A program made the translations under genes and the position numbers. Source: an uncultured Mucilaginibacter sp. (GTDB lineage: Bacteria > Bacteroidota > Bacteroidia > Sphingobacteriales > Sphingobacteriaceae). Taken from it: DNA of 64,000 bases. Under the pieces are notes generated by a model. That model was not told the DNA's origin. It made no database searches and saw nothing but the letters and a program-made list of their open reading frames with translations. Positions 1 to 9,709 of the stretch are shown here, one piece after another (position 1 is the stretch's first letter; every line of letters starts with the position of its first letter). The stretch spans positions 124,001-188,000 of the forward strand of contig CAIPFE010000060.1 of the NCBI GenBank assembly GCA_903864275.1, read 5' to 3'.

Positions 1-2
1 CT

Positions 3-395
3 TATGGCCCTGGTGGTGTAATTACCAATTTAAGCCAATTAACCTTCGCGCCTAACACTACGGTAGTGGGCGTACAAGGGTATATTTCAAGTGGTTTAGG
101 CAGTAATTTTGACGAGTATTATATGATCAGCCGCAGCTTTGCCAAACTACGTGAGGCCACAATCGGCTATGATTTGCCTTCAAAAGTGTTAGAGGGAACG
201 TTTATTAAGAAAGCAAGTTTCAGTTTAGTAGGCAGAAACTTATTGTATTTCGCAGCACGTAAAGATATCGATCTTGACGAGTATGCATCGGGTTACGATG
301 CCTCCACCAAATCACTGGTAGGTGGAAGTGGCGGTTCTGATTTGGCGAGTCCAACCGCACGTCGCTTCGGTATTAATATCCATTTAACATTCTAA
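3..395 (+). CDS. SusC/RagA-like TonB-dependent receptor, C-terminal fragment
   Basis: The frame is open from the left edge of the window, so this is the last ~130 residues of a gene that starts upstream. The sequence alternates polar and hydrophobic residues as in outer-membrane beta strands and ends in the typical SusC-type closing strand (RRFGINIHLTF, terminal Phe). A SusD-like gene follows after 27 bases, which is the diagnostic pairing. SusC proteins import oligomers through the outer membrane with TonB energy; the substrate cannot be read from this fragment. Confidence 0.88.
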   Translation, partial: YGPGGVITNLSQLTFAPNTTVVGVQGYISSGLGSNFDEYYMISRSFAKLREATIGYDLPSKVLEGTFIKKASFSLVGRNLLYFAARKDIDLDEYASGYDASTKSLVGGSGGSDLASPTARRFGINIHLTF

Positions 396-422
396 ATTTT
401 CTAATAGATAAAAAAAAGAATT

Positions 423-2027
423 ATGAAAATAAAATCATTTATCCCATTAGCCCTATTGTTAACGATAGGCATGGTATCTATAACCGGATGCCAGAAAGGC
501 GACCTGGTTGATAATCCCAATGTGGCCTCTTCAACCGGCGTAGTTCCGCCAACCTTAATATTAAACCACCTGACAGCGAAAATGATCAGGAGCGATGAGC
601 AGCCTTTCGGGAGAGGCTCAAAGTCTGCCCAGAGTGTGTTATCTACATATTCTTATTATTTCGGAGATAACAACTATGCATTTGGCAATACGGAAGATAC
701 CTATGATCTTTTAAAGTATGCGATTGCTTTACAGGCCCAGGCCGGAGGCACCACCAACAAATATTATGCTTTAAGTCAGTTTTTCAAGGCCTATGCCGGT
801 ATTTGGTTATCGGAAAGGGTAGGTGATATCCCTTTTTCGCAAGCTGGTAACCCTTCTATTTTAACACCAAAATATGACGTTCAGCACGACGTTTATAAGA
901 GCGCCCTGGCGATGCTTGATAACGCCAACACTATTTTAGGCCCAATAGCAACAGCCAGCCCCGGAACACTATTGGATAAAACCGGTGATGTTTTTGGACT
1001 TACCAACCTGCAGTGGCAAAAATTAGTGAATACTTATACCTTAAGGGTATTAATAAGCTTAAGCAAAAGGGCTTCTGATAACGCTGATTTAAACATCCCT
1101 GCAAAATTTGCCAATATTGTAAATAATCCCGGTACTTATCCAATTATGACCGGCAACGAAGATAATTTGGTTTATCATTACAACCAGGCTTTTAACCCTT
1201 ATGCTATCCTGAGCCTTGGTTTACAGCCCTACAATAATTATGATGGTATTGGCTTGCCGTATATAAATTCAACGGTTCCAAATGCCGACCCGCGTTTATT
1301 GGTAGTGGCTTCGGCTACAGTTAGCCAGGTTACCGCTGGCGTACCTGCCGGTAGCTTTGCAGCTTTTGTAGGTATAGATGACAATCAAACCACTGCTGCT
1401 CTTTACGGTTTGGACGCCAAAACTTATTCCCATTCTAATTATGATCGGTATTTTGCATTACCCGCAGCTTATACGGGTGCCAATGCCGAACCCTTTGTAT
1501 TTATTGGTTACCCTGAAATGTGTTTTAATATTGCCGAAGCCATCAACTTAGGTTGGGTATCAGGTAACAGTTCTTCCACTTGGTACAATAATGGCATTAA
1601 TGCTTCTTTGGCTCTATATAACATAACAAACGGGCAAACATTAACCATTGGTGATTATTCTGGTACTACTTTAGGTACAGCTACTGTGAATTTACCCGCA
1701 TTTTTGGCTAATGTTGCTTATAAAGGCGATAATGCCGCTGGTTTGGCTCAAATCTTCACCCAACGTTATGTCGCCTTACACCTGAATTCAGGGTTTGCAG
1801 CATTTTTACATTGGAGAAGGTCAGTTAGTAATGCCAATCCTAATGGTATTCCTGCATTTAGTCAGGGTGGTGCCGGTATTGGTACAGGTGGAAGCAATTT
1901 AATTCCACGGCGCTGGCAATATCCGGCAAATGAAGCAGCTTATAATTCGGCAAATTTTAATGCCGCCATAACCTCGCAATTTGGTGGTACAGATGACCCG
2001 ACTAAAGATACCTGGCTTACAAAATAG
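423..2027 (+). CDS. SusD/RagB-like nutrient-binding outer-membrane lipoprotein
   Basis: This 534-residue protein begins with a lipoprotein signal (hydrophobic stretch, then TGC at about residues 21-23) and continues as a helical, Tyr/Asn-rich SusD-type protein. The early segment with VPPTLIL and later NIAEAINLGW are typical of the SusD-like family 2. It lies 27 bases behind the SusC-like fragment and would form the lid of that transporter. A terminator follows, so the pair is the end of its operon. No neighbouring hydrolase within the window identifies the ligand. Confidence 0.9.
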   Translation: MKIKSFIPLALLLTIGMVSITGCQKGDLVDNPNVASSTGVVPPTLILNHLTAKMIRSDEQPFGRGSKSAQSVLSTYSYYFGDNNYAFGNTEDTYDLLKYAIALQAQAGGTTNKYYALSQFFKAYAGIWLSERVGDIPFSQAGNPSILTPKYDVQHDVYKSALAMLDNANTILGPIATASPGTLLDKTGDVFGLTNLQWQKLVNTYTLRVLISLSKRASDNADLNIPAKFANIVNNPGTYPIMTGNEDNLVYHYNQAFNPYAILSLGLQPYNNYDGIGLPYINSTVPNADPRLLVVASATVSQVTAGVPAGSFAAFVGIDDNQTTAALYGLDAKTYSHSNYDRYFALPAAYTGANAEPFVFIGYPEMCFNIAEAINLGWVSGNSSSTWYNNGINASLALYNITNGQTLTIGDYSGTTLGTATVNLPAFLANVAYKGDNAAGLAQIFTQRYVALHLNSGFAAFLHWRRSVSNANPNGIPAFSQGGAGIGTGGSNLIPRRWQYPANEAAYNSANFNAAITSQFGGTDDPTKDTWLTK

Positions 2028-2050
2028 GATTAAATAAATTTTTAATTTCG

Positions 2051-2084
2051 AGCAGGGGACTTTAGCCGGGGCCCCTGCTTTTTT
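2051..2084 (+). terminator. Rho-independent terminator after the SusC/D pair
   Basis: An inverted repeat AGCAGGGG / CCCCTGCT with a 13-base loop is followed at once by a run of six T. It sits 24 bases past the SusD-like stop codon and before the separate phosphatase gene. Confidence 0.85.
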
Positions 2085-2130
2085 GATTTAATATTAATAG
2101 GTTCATTGCTTTAAAAAAGAAATCATTCAA

Positions 2131-2952
2131 ATGAGAAAGAGCATCTTATTATTAGCGGTTATTTTGATCGCGACAAACGCATTTGCCCAGGTTGCAGACA
2201 GCGCAAAGCGGCACGTGGTTTTACAGGGTGCCGCCAATTTTCGCGATATGGGCGGCTATACCACAACCGATGGGCACCATATTAAATGGGGCGAAATATA
2301 CCGCAGTGCAGATATCAGTAAATTGACAGATGCCGACCTTGCTGTGCTCAAAGAAAGAAAAATCACTTATGATGTCGACCTTCGCGGCCATAAAGAGTCG
2401 GCCCAGGCGCCTGACCGGATTAATCCCGGCACGGACTATATCTTATCGCCTGCAGGAAGCGATAACCTGGACAACTGGCTGAAGGGTATCGCCGCCGTTA
2501 AAGGGACCGCCGGCGATTCACTGATGATCGTTTTTTACACCAGGACTGATTCGCTTGCACTCCGTTACAAACCTTTTTTTGATAAGCTGCTGGGTTTACC
2601 TGCCGGCCAGGGCCTGGTTTTTCATTGTACAGCCGGAAAAGACCGTACAGGCATTGGCGCAGCTTTACTGTTATACAGTTTGGGCGTACCTTATGATACC
2701 ATTGTGCAGGATTACGAAGCTACTAATTATTACCGCGCCGCTGTAAATGAGCGGTCAGCAAATACAATGGTTCAGCAGATGCACATCGATAAAGATGTGG
2801 CCAACTCGATGATGCTCGCTAAGAAAGAATACCTTGATGCAACCTTTAATGCGATTAAACAGCAGTATGGTTCGGTTGACAATTACTTAAGGACACAGAT
2901 CGGTTTGGACGATGAGAAAATTGCTTTGTTAAAGAAGAAATTTTTGGAATAG
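2131..2952 (+). CDS. Secreted tyrosine-protein phosphatase
   Basis: A 273-residue protein with a signal peptide ending in AFAQ near residue 20, so it is exported to the periplasm or beyond. The phosphatase P-loop HCTAGKDRTG starts at about residue 165, giving the catalytic Cys166 and Arg172; NFRDMGGY near residue 36 is the N-terminal signature of the Y_phosphatase3 (IphP-like) family. Such enzymes dephosphorylate tyrosine or other phosphomonoesters by a cysteinyl-phosphate intermediate. It stands alone between a terminator and a methyltransferase gene, so its substrate is unknown. Confidence 0.9.
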   Translation: MRKSILLLAVILIATNAFAQVADSAKRHVVLQGAANFRDMGGYTTTDGHHIKWGEIYRSADISKLTDADLAVLKERKITYDVDLRGHKESAQAPDRINPGTDYILSPAGSDNLDNWLKGIAAVKGTAGDSLMIVFYTRTDSLALRYKPFFDKLLGLPAGQGLVFHCTAGKDRTGIGAALLLYSLGVPYDTIVQDYEATNYYRAAVNERSANTMVQQMHIDKDVANSMMLAKKEYLDATFNAIKQQYGSVDNYLRTQIGLDDEKIALLKKKFLE

Positions 2953-2986
2953 CGGGGGTAATTATATTGGAATAAAACCAGGACAG

Positions 2987-3754
2987 ATGAATTTCTTCAG
3001 TTCCAAAACTTCAGCTGAAAAATATGTTGCGGGCCGGCCTGATTTTCACGCCAATACCATCAGTCGTGTTAAGGATTTTTTAGAAATTGAGCATAAACTG
3101 CCAAAAGCACTGGATATTGCCTGCGGTACGGGCCTTTCAACAAAGGCGCTTTTACGGGTCGCTGAAAACGTGTTCGGTACGGATTTATCGCCGGAAATGC
3201 TGAACCTCGCCCTTGAAAAAGACAAAATACATTATGCAATTGCGCCTGCCGAAAATCAGCCCTTTGACGATGGGGAATTTGATTTGATAACCGTGAGCTC
3301 GGGTGTGCACTGGTTCAACATTGATGCATTCTTTATGGAGGCAAACCGGATATTAAAGAATAAAGGCTGGCTGGTTATTTACGAAAACTTCTTTGCCGGG
3401 GAAATGGAAGGGCACGACGATTTTAGAAAATGGGTAGCTGATGTTTATTTGCAGCGTTTCCCGTCACCACCAAGAAATAAAAATTATGATTGGTCGCACG
3501 AAAATCTTTTAACAAAAAATTTTACTGTTGATATTCCGGAAAACTTTAATAACCCGGTTTATTTTAACCGGCAGCAATTGATAAACTATTTTACTACGCA
3601 AAGTAATATAATTGCAGCCGTTGATAGTGGTAAATACACTTATTGGGAAATTGAACAATGGCTTGATAATGCATTGGCAGGGTATTTTGAGCATGAAGGC
3701 ACAAAACACATGATCTATTTTGGAAACTGGATAAAATACCTTCAAAAAATATAA
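2987..3754 (+). CDS. Class I SAM-dependent methyltransferase
   Basis: A 255-residue protein with the SAM-binding motif I LDIACGTGLST at about residues 38-48, an acidic strand-2 end (GTDLSPEML) and the motif FDLITVSSGVHWF, as in the methyltransf_11 group. The substrate is not recognisable. The following gene is another small-molecule-type methyltransferase 26 bases downstream; the two are not close copies of each other, and they probably share a transcript. Confidence 0.85.
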   Translation: MNFFSSKTSAEKYVAGRPDFHANTISRVKDFLEIEHKLPKALDIACGTGLSTKALLRVAENVFGTDLSPEMLNLALEKDKIHYAIAPAENQPFDDGEFDLITVSSGVHWFNIDAFFMEANRILKNKGWLVIYENFFAGEMEGHDDFRKWVADVYLQRFPSPPRNKNYDWSHENLLTKNFTVDIPENFNNPVYFNRQQLINYFTTQSNIIAAVDSGKYTYWEIEQWLDNALAGYFEHEGTKHMIYFGNWIKYLQKI

Positions 3755-3780
3755 ATTCGGGCAACAAAAGAGTAGAAAGC

Positions 3781-4575
3781 ATGCGCGATCGCAGTATTTT
3801 ATATGATAATATTGGCCTGGGATACAATTCCACCCGGCAGGCCGATCCTTTTATCACCGAAAAACTCTATCAGTTTTTATCACCGCAGCCCGGCAAGTTA
3901 TACCTTGATATTGGCTGCGGAACAGGCAACTATACCATTGCGTTGGCAAATAAAGGGCTAAACTTTTTTGGTCTTGAGCCTTCTGAAAAAATGCTGGATA
4001 TCGCCCGTTCGCGTAACAGCCAAATAAACTGGGTTTTAGCAAAGGCAGAACAGATACCATTGAATGATAACCTGTTTGACGGCGCCATTGCGACGCTTAC
4101 CATTCATCATTGGACGGACATTAAAAAGGCTTTCACAGAAATCCACCGGGTCTTAAAGAGCAGCGCCAAAATTGTGATCTTCACAGCAACCCCCGGTCAA
4201 ATGAAAGGGTATTGGCTCAATCATTATTTCCCAAAAATGCTGGAGGGTTCCATTTTGCAAATGCCATCGTTTAGAGTTATTGAAAATGTCCTCATTGAAA
4301 CGGGTTTTGTTATTACTGGAACAGAAAAGTATTTTATCGCGGATGATTTAAAGGATCATTTTTTATACGCCGGTAAAAACAGACCGGGACTATATCTTGA
4401 CGAAGAAATAAGGAAGGGGATTTCTTCATTTTCTACGCTGGCTAATGCTGACGAAGTAAGCCGGGGCCTTTCGCAACTTGAAAGCGACATTAATCTTAAT
4501 AAATTTGAAGACATTAGGATGGAATTTGATAATGATTCAGGCGACTATTTATTTATAAGCGCACAAAAATGCTAA
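3781..4575 (+). CDS. Class I SAM-dependent methyltransferase
   Basis: A 264-residue protein with LDIGCGTGNYT (about residues 41-51), GLEPSEKML as the acidic motif and LTIHHW after strand 4: a methyltransf_11-type fold. Its end overlaps the start of the next gene (acetyltransferase) by seven bases, indicating translational coupling. The product methylated cannot be inferred. Confidence 0.85.
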   Translation: MRDRSILYDNIGLGYNSTRQADPFITEKLYQFLSPQPGKLYLDIGCGTGNYTIALANKGLNFFGLEPSEKMLDIARSRNSQINWVLAKAEQIPLNDNLFDGAIATLTIHHWTDIKKAFTEIHRVLKSSAKIVIFTATPGQMKGYWLNHYFPKMLEGSILQMPSFRVIENVLIETGFVITGTEKYFIADDLKDHFLYAGKNRPGLYLDEEIRKGISSFSTLANADEVSRGLSQLESDINLNKFEDIRMEFDNDSGDYLFISAQKC

Positions 4576-5012
4576 CTGACCAGGTTATAATAAGGGACGC
4601 GCATGAATGCGATATAGAAGAACTAACTTTATTAATGACTGACCTGGGCTATCCGGCAACTTTGGCTGAAATGCGGGTGCGGTTCAAAAACATTTTTGCC
4701 CACCCCGATTACCGGACCATTATTGCTGTTATCGATGACGAAATTGTGGGTATGGCCGGACTGTGCAAAGGGGTATATTATGAAAAAAATGGACTGTACC
4801 TGCGTATACTTGCGTTTGTGGTAAAACAAACCCGAAGGGAGTTAGGCATCGGCAAAATATTGATCAAAGCTTCAGAAGATTGGGCCATTGACCAGGGTGT
4901 GAACACTGTTTTAATAAACAGCGGCAACCGTGACGAACGGAAGGCCGCGCATGCATTTTATCAGAAAATGGGCTATGCTGTTAAATCATCAGGATTCGTC
5001 AAAGAATTATAA
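4569..5012 (+). CDS. GNAT family N-acetyltransferase
   Basis: A 147-residue single-domain GNAT. The acetyl-CoA pyrophosphate loop is visible as RRELGIGKIL (about residues 94-103), followed by the helix and a C-terminal AHAFYQKMGY motif typical of the family. It overlaps the upstream methyltransferase by seven bases and the downstream DUF6886-like gene by 38 bases, so these three are one compact operon. Substrate unknown. Confidence 0.88.
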   Translation: MLTDQVIIRDAHECDIEELTLLMTDLGYPATLAEMRVRFKNIFAHPDYRTIIAVIDDEIVGMAGLCKGVYYEKNGLYLRILAFVVKQTRRELGIGKILIKASEDWAIDQGVNTVLINSGNRDERKAAHAFYQKMGYAVKSSGFVKEL

Positions 5013-5529
5013 CAGGCTTTTTCACATCAGCGAAGAACCGGGTATCAATATTTTTGAACCCAGGCCGTTGCCATCGCATTTTGATAATATTAATGGCGAT
5101 GTGGTTTTCGCAATTTCAGACCGCTTATTGCACAATTACCTGTTGCCCAGGGACTGCCCGCGTGTAACTTATTATGCCACAGAAAAAACAACCGATGCCG
5201 ATAGAGACAGGTTTATTGGAAATTCCGCTGCCGGGAATATTGTCATTGTTGAATCGGCCTGGTACCGTCGCATAAAAGAAACCGTATTATATAACTATGA
5301 GTTTCCGCAGGATAATTTTATGCTGGTCGACGAATGTGCCGGGTATTACGTTTCTTATAAGCCTGTTATTCCCCTGTCAGTAACTCCTGTAAATGATATA
5401 ATGGCCGAATTGTTAAGCCGCAATATTGAATTGCGTTTTACACCATCCCTTATTAAACTGGCGGATGCCGTAAGCAAATCAAGCCTTAATTTTTCAATCA
5501 TCAGGATGAGGAATGCTTTGGGTGGTTGA
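4975..5529 (+). CDS. DUF6886-like protein
   Basis: A 184-residue protein if the ATG at 4975 is used; GTG 4930 and ATG 4951 are in-frame alternatives lying further inside the acetyltransferase gene. The N-terminus LFHISEEPGINIFEPR and the later YLLPRDCPRVTYY match the recurring pattern of the DUF6886 family as I remember it. The function of that family is unknown. The LFH(I/F)SE start resembles small ADP-ribosyl-transferase-fold or RES-type proteins only superficially, so no activity is assigned. Confidence 0.7.
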   Translation: MLLNHQDSSKNYNRLFHISEEPGINIFEPRPLPSHFDNINGDVVFAISDRLLHNYLLPRDCPRVTYYATEKTTDADRDRFIGNSAAGNIVIVESAWYRRIKETVLYNYEFPQDNFMLVDECAGYYVSYKPVIPLSVTPVNDIMAELLSRNIELRFTPSLIKLADAVSKSSLNFSIIRMRNALGG

Positions 5530-5549
5530 TTAGTTGATTGGGTTGAAGT

Positions 5550-5629
5550 TGTTGTAAAGGTTGTAAAAAGTTGTAAGGGTTGTTAATACTTTAAATTTCA
5601 ACAATTACAACTCTTACAACACTTATAAC
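5550..5629. repeat. Imperfect inverted repeat built of GTTGTAA words at a convergent junction
   Basis: Between two convergent genes the + strand reads repeated GTTGTAA-like words and then their reverse complement (TTACAAC-like words), giving a long imperfect hairpin of about 30 bases per arm. It may act as a bidirectional terminator. Analogous structures made of other words occur at 34484-34575 and 63453-63547. Confidence 0.6.
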
Positions 5630-5634
5630 TTTCA

Positions 5635-8313
5635 CTAATCATCATCTTTCCCCGCCAGCTTTGCGGGATAGGCCTTTTTTCCCTTGGCTGCATACCACAA
5701 TATATGGTTCATCAGATCATCCCTTCCTCCATCAACGTGGTCAAATTCGGGCAATAGCGAGGCTTTTGCGTAGTACAACGCTTTCCCTTTGAGCGATGTG
5801 AGCTTTGGACTTAATCGATCAAGCGGTATTTGGTTCGGCACCGCATGGTAAGTGTAATTTGATGGCCTGTCGGTAAAACAATCAAACATAGGCAAAGCCG
5901 TTGCATCAATGACATTCATCGGTGGTATGCCCAGTATCTGCTCAATTGACCGCACAATACAGGTTTGATTATAGTTGGTTGATACTGTTTTTTGCATACG
6001 GCTGTACGGACTAACGACAAAGCCCGTGGTACGATAAGCCGAAACATGGTCCCACCCCGCCTGCGAATCGTCTTCAGTAACAAAAACGACGGTGTTTTTC
6101 CAGAAACGGCTTTTAGATAAAGCCTCGATCATGCGGCCGAGTGCAAGGTCATTATCGGCAACCTCGGCATTTGGCGTAGGGTAGTCCGGCCTGATCCCGA
6201 TGGTATGGTCCAGGGATAAAGCCATAACCATTAATTCGGGCAATTCGTCGCCAGGTTTGTTTTCATATTCCTTTAGCTCTTTAATAAATGCCGAGGCCCT
6301 CATTTGGTCACTTATTTTAAATTCATCCGATGCCGGGTAATTTTGCGAGAGCATTGGCCTTACCCTTGAAATAGTGCTCGTATTGTAAAACTTGAAAGGC
6401 AGCCCGGCTTTGTAAGCATTATTAATATCCGTCCAGCTTAGCTTTTCATCAAAATGCGCGGTTGACGCTTCACCGTAAATTCTTACACTTTTCCCATGGT
6501 CGGCTGCATTGTTCCAGATAAAACCATTTGCATCATAAACAAGGGCATCTTCCTGCACATGCGGATAGCTGCGGAACCATGCGCGTACGTTTTTTTCGAC
6601 ATAGTCAGTCACCATCGCCGCGTCTGCCCATTGGTGCCCTTCGGCTGAGCACTTTCCCGAAACAGAATAATTGTCGAGCAATAAAAAATTCCTGGCAAGC
6701 TGATGCTGGTTTGGTGTTATGCTGTCCCCGTAAATGCACAATGACGGCGCACCGTTTCCTTGCGGCATATCGCCCAAAACCTGGTCGTACGTACGGTTTT
6801 CTTTAATGATATAGAGCACATGTTTAAATACCGATGGCTCCCCAATGCGGTCGGGCATAGGTTTTGGTGCAATATTTTGCCGCGGCACCAATTGCGCTAT
6901 TTGTTCCCTGAAGGTAAGATTAAGATTTTTTACGCGATCTGTATATTGTTTTAATAATTGATCACCGGGAATTGGAATTACAGAAATGGTTGCTTTTTCG
7001 TGGTGCGAGTTATAAGCCGTAACCTCATCAGGCGCTTCAGTTGTCTTAAATTCTTTGTTGCTGATCCTTGATCCTTCGCCTTCCAGGTTGGTTACAAATA
7101 AAGTATTCCCATCTAACAACAAGCCGCCCGGGTAGGCTTCTGTCGGGATAAAACCTTTTATGGTTGCCGAAGAATTTGAACCAAGCGCAATCACGGCAAC
7201 CGCATTATCAAGCCCGTTAGCAACGTACAAAGTTGTTCCGTCATCGCTGATGGCCAGTGCATTCGGCGAATCACCGATAAACCCATTTTTGCCCGGAATT
7301 AGCTGCACGGGTATGTTTTCAACAACCTGCAAGGTTGACACATCAATTACAGATACGTTATCGCTGTTGGCATTGGCAACGTATAAAAACCGTCCGTCCT
7401 TGCCCGCAATGATTGCATTTGGATGTAGTCCCACAGGTATTTCCTTTAAAATATCACCATTCTCCGGATCAATGACCTGCACGGTACCCGCTACTGTAGC
7501 ACCTGTTTTAGGATCGATATAAGTGTGTCCATAAGGCACACCTGCAGTTTCCCTGCTGATGGTGTCAGTTGGCATGGGGCCTCCCCAATTGGTTACAAAA
7601 ATTTGTTTACCTATCATTGCCAGGCCGTAGGGGGCAACCCCGGTGGGTTTGGTCCACGTAGTTTCATTTGTTTTAAGATTGAGCTTAACAATTTGATTGT
7701 TGCCGTTTAAAACAACATATAAATAATCCGTCCCGCTTTCATTATTGATAAGCAATTCATTTGGCAACGCCATCGGCGAGGGGGCCTGTGCCTTAAATGG
7801 GAACGTATTTTTAATGCTGATCTTTTGCCCGTCCCAAACAGCCTGCATCACACACGAACGGAGCGCGTTGGCTGCGCTCCAAAATATCTGTGTTTCACCG
7901 CCAGTATTCCATATCTTCAAACCCGAGTACGTGCTCATCAACCCCGCGTATTTTGTATCGTCGCCATACGTCCATTTTGCTACAACTTTACTTGCAGTGG
8001 TGTCTATTAAAGTAATGCCATAACGGTCTTCAACGGCCAAAATGGTTGTTTTTGGTATCAGTTTTACGTCAAGACTATGATTTTCCAAACGAGGGTCGCC
8101 AAAGCTGATCACTTTTCCCGCCGGGTCAATTAAACGGTTATAAGGCATCATAACAGGCAATACTTTATTGTTCAAAGTGCTGTCGTCATAAGCGCTATGC
8201 ATATTTACCTGTTCCTGGTCGGCGCGACTAGTATTCTTGTTAAATGAATGGCACGCCGTAAAGCAAATTATCAGTGAAAGGCCCCATGCGGCACCATATA
8301 GTTTGTTTTTCAT
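5635..8313 (-). CDS. YncE-like beta-propeller / alkaline phosphatase-family fusion lipoprotein
   Basis: An 892-residue protein when started at 8313, which puts a lipoprotein signal (ICFTAC) at the N-terminus; an upstream in-frame start at 8364 would overlap phnN and hide the signal. The first half carries seven-bladed YncE-type repeats (LYVANANSDNVSVID, LYVANGLDNAVAVI). The second half is a phosphoesterase of the alkaline phosphatase superfamily with IKENRTYDQVLGD and FVTEDDSQ. It is the last gene of the leftward phn-linked operon, 23 bases after phnN, suggesting it releases phosphate from an exported or periplasmic ester, though the substrate is unproven. Confidence 0.87.
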   Translation of the reverse strand: MKNKLYGAAWGLSLIICFTACHSFNKNTSRADQEQVNMHSAYDDSTLNNKVLPVMMPYNRLIDPAGKVISFGDPRLENHSLDVKLIPKTTILAVEDRYGITLIDTTASKVVAKWTYGDDTKYAGLMSTYSGLKIWNTGGETQIFWSAANALRSCVMQAVWDGQKISIKNTFPFKAQAPSPMALPNELLINNESGTDYLYVVLNGNNQIVKLNLKTNETTWTKPTGVAPYGLAMIGKQIFVTNWGGPMPTDTISRETAGVPYGHTYIDPKTGATVAGTVQVIDPENGDILKEIPVGLHPNAIIAGKDGRFLYVANANSDNVSVIDVSTLQVVENIPVQLIPGKNGFIGDSPNALAISDDGTTLYVANGLDNAVAVIALGSNSSATIKGFIPTEAYPGGLLLDGNTLFVTNLEGEGSRISNKEFKTTEAPDEVTAYNSHHEKATISVIPIPGDQLLKQYTDRVKNLNLTFREQIAQLVPRQNIAPKPMPDRIGEPSVFKHVLYIIKENRTYDQVLGDMPQGNGAPSLCIYGDSITPNQHQLARNFLLLDNYSVSGKCSAEGHQWADAAMVTDYVEKNVRAWFRSYPHVQEDALVYDANGFIWNNAADHGKSVRIYGEASTAHFDEKLSWTDINNAYKAGLPFKFYNTSTISRVRPMLSQNYPASDEFKISDQMRASAFIKELKEYENKPGDELPELMVMALSLDHTIGIRPDYPTPNAEVADNDLALGRMIEALSKSRFWKNTVVFVTEDDSQAGWDHVSAYRTTGFVVSPYSRMQKTVSTNYNQTCIVRSIEQILGIPPMNVIDATALPMFDCFTDRPSNYTYHAVPNQIPLDRLSPKLTSLKGKALYYAKASLLPEFDHVDGGRDDLMNHILWYAAKGKKAYPAKLAGKDDD

Positions 8314-8336
8314 TTTATGGAGGTTGGATGGAATTT

Positions 8337-8894
8337 TTAAATATATAGTTTTTGTTTTAAGCAAATGATATTGACCAATTCATTTCCCGCATCTTCAACT
8401 GTGCCTTCGTTTTGTATCCTGATACAACTGTCAAGGTCTGTACTTATTTCTGCTGTACGTGCAATTCGCTTTTCAATTTCAGCGGGATTTTCGCGGCCGC
8501 GGCCATTGAGGCGCTCATTTATAATTTCAGGGCTTGCCTCGATTAAAATTACGCTCATGCCAGGGTAAAGTTGCCGGGCAACCGGTAAATATTGCCGGGA
8601 ACCATTTACTACCACGTTAAAACCTTTCGCCAGCCAGCTATTTATTTCAGCGCCTATGCCATAATATTGTTCGTGGCTTTCCCAATAAAGGGCAAATAAA
8701 TTTTGGTTGATCCTTGACTGAAACTCGTCTTTACTCAAATAAACATGGTTTTCATTACCTGTAAAAGGAGGTCGGGTAATATAACGGTGGGCGAAGATAA
8801 TCGGCTCCGATCCATTGATGGCGGTACGGGCATAATTCATCAGCGTGTCTTTTCCCGCCCCGGAGGCTCCAATTACATAAAATAGTGTGCTCAT
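8337..8894 (-). CDS. phnN: Ribose 1,5-bisphosphate phosphokinase PhnN
   Basis: A 185-residue P-loop kinase with GASGAGKD at residues 9-16, an RYITRPP segment typical of the guanylate-kinase-like PhnN fold and a C-terminal RxxGRGRE-type lid region. PhnN phosphorylates alpha-D-ribose 1,5-bisphosphate to PRPP, the last step of the C-P lyase pathway. It is transcribed away from phnGHIJKLM but within the same locus, 14 bases after the kinase gene at 8909. Length matches E. coli PhnN. Confidence 0.92.
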   Translation of the reverse strand: MSTLFYVIGASGAGKDTLMNYARTAINGSEPIIFAHRYITRPPFTGNENHVYLSKDEFQSRINQNLFALYWESHEQYYGIGAEINSWLAKGFNVVVNGSRQYLPVARQLYPGMSVILIEASPEIINERLNGRGRENPAEIEKRIARTAEISTDLDSCIRIQNEGTVEDAGNELVNIICLKQKLYI

Positions 8895-8908
8895 ATTTAG
8901 GCTAAAAT

Positions 8909-9709
8909 TTATTTACTGCAATCCGGTATTTCTAACACAAGGTCATCCGACCCTTTTTCAATTGAATTTTTTATGATCTGATAAGTCTGATCTGCCGCCA
9001 GTATCAAAGCCCTATCAACACTTAACTTTTTATAAAAATGATTTAAAATAAACAGCGCCAAAAAAGCATCGCCTGACCCTCCAAAGTTTTTTGGCAGCAA
9101 TGGATGCGTATAGTTGAAATACCCCTTCCCATGATATTGAAAGCCGATGGCATCTTCGCCTGTTTTTATACTTGTTACGATGAGTTGCGTCTGCGGGAAA
9201 AGAGTTTTAAACTGCTCGATATAAATTCCCGCATCTTCATTATCATCCGGCCTATTCCCGGTAAGTATTTTTATCTCGGTAAGATTAGGAAAAACCATAT
9301 CCGACAGGCTGATGATACGCGGCCATTGGGCGATAACTTCAGCCGGAACATACGCCCGTCCATGATCACCACATACGGGGTCGGTGATAATGGTTTTTAT
9401 ATGGTTTCGATAGGTATCGATCATTTCCAGGATAATATCCGCCTGTTCAGCATTGCCCAGGTATCCGATATATAAAATAAGATCCAGTTCCCGGTTTGCT
9501 GCCAATTCAAAACTGATTTGTAATAATTCTTTAAAAGGCGAATCCAGCTTTTTAACCAGCGACATATTGGTTAAACCATTGAGCAGCAGGCTGGGCACAG
9601 GTAAAACCTTTTCGCCAAGAATGCTGATAAAGGTTTTTAAGCTGGCTGTTCCGTGGACTGCAAAACTGCTGATGGCTAAAGTATAAGGTGTTTTCAAGTT
9701 TTCTAACAT
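8909..9709 (-). CDS. Pyridoxal kinase-like (PfkB/ribokinase-fold) kinase
   Basis: A 266-residue ribokinase-fold protein with GYLGNAEQ, the ATP-side motif DPVCGDHGR, NLTEIKILTG and the catalytic GSGDAFLALF near the C-terminus (Asp as base). These match pyridoxal/pyridoxamine kinases (PdxK/PdxY). Its start directly abuts the stop codon of the EEP gene and phnN follows after 14 bases, so it is embedded in a phosphonate operon. It may make PLP for an aminophosphonate transaminase or may phosphorylate another metabolite; the context does not decide. Confidence 0.8.
   Translation of the reverse strand: MLENLKTPYTLAISSFAVHGTASLKTFISILGEKVLPVPSLLLNGLTNMSLVKKLDSPFKELLQISFELAANRELDLILYIGYLGNAEQADIILEMIDTYRNHIKTIITDPVCGDHGRAYVPAEVIAQWPRIISLSDMVFPNLTEIKILTGNRPDDNEDAGIYIEQFKTLFPQTQLIVTSIKTGEDAIGFQYHGKGYFNYTHPLLPKNFGGSGDAFLALFILNHFYKKLSVDRALILAADQTYQIIKNSIEKGSDDLVLEIPDCSK

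Noticed and set aside
7160..8023. Several plus-strand reading frames inside the YncE/phosphatase gene
   Set aside because: They are opposite-strand shadows of a strongly supported coding region, with no recognisable domains.
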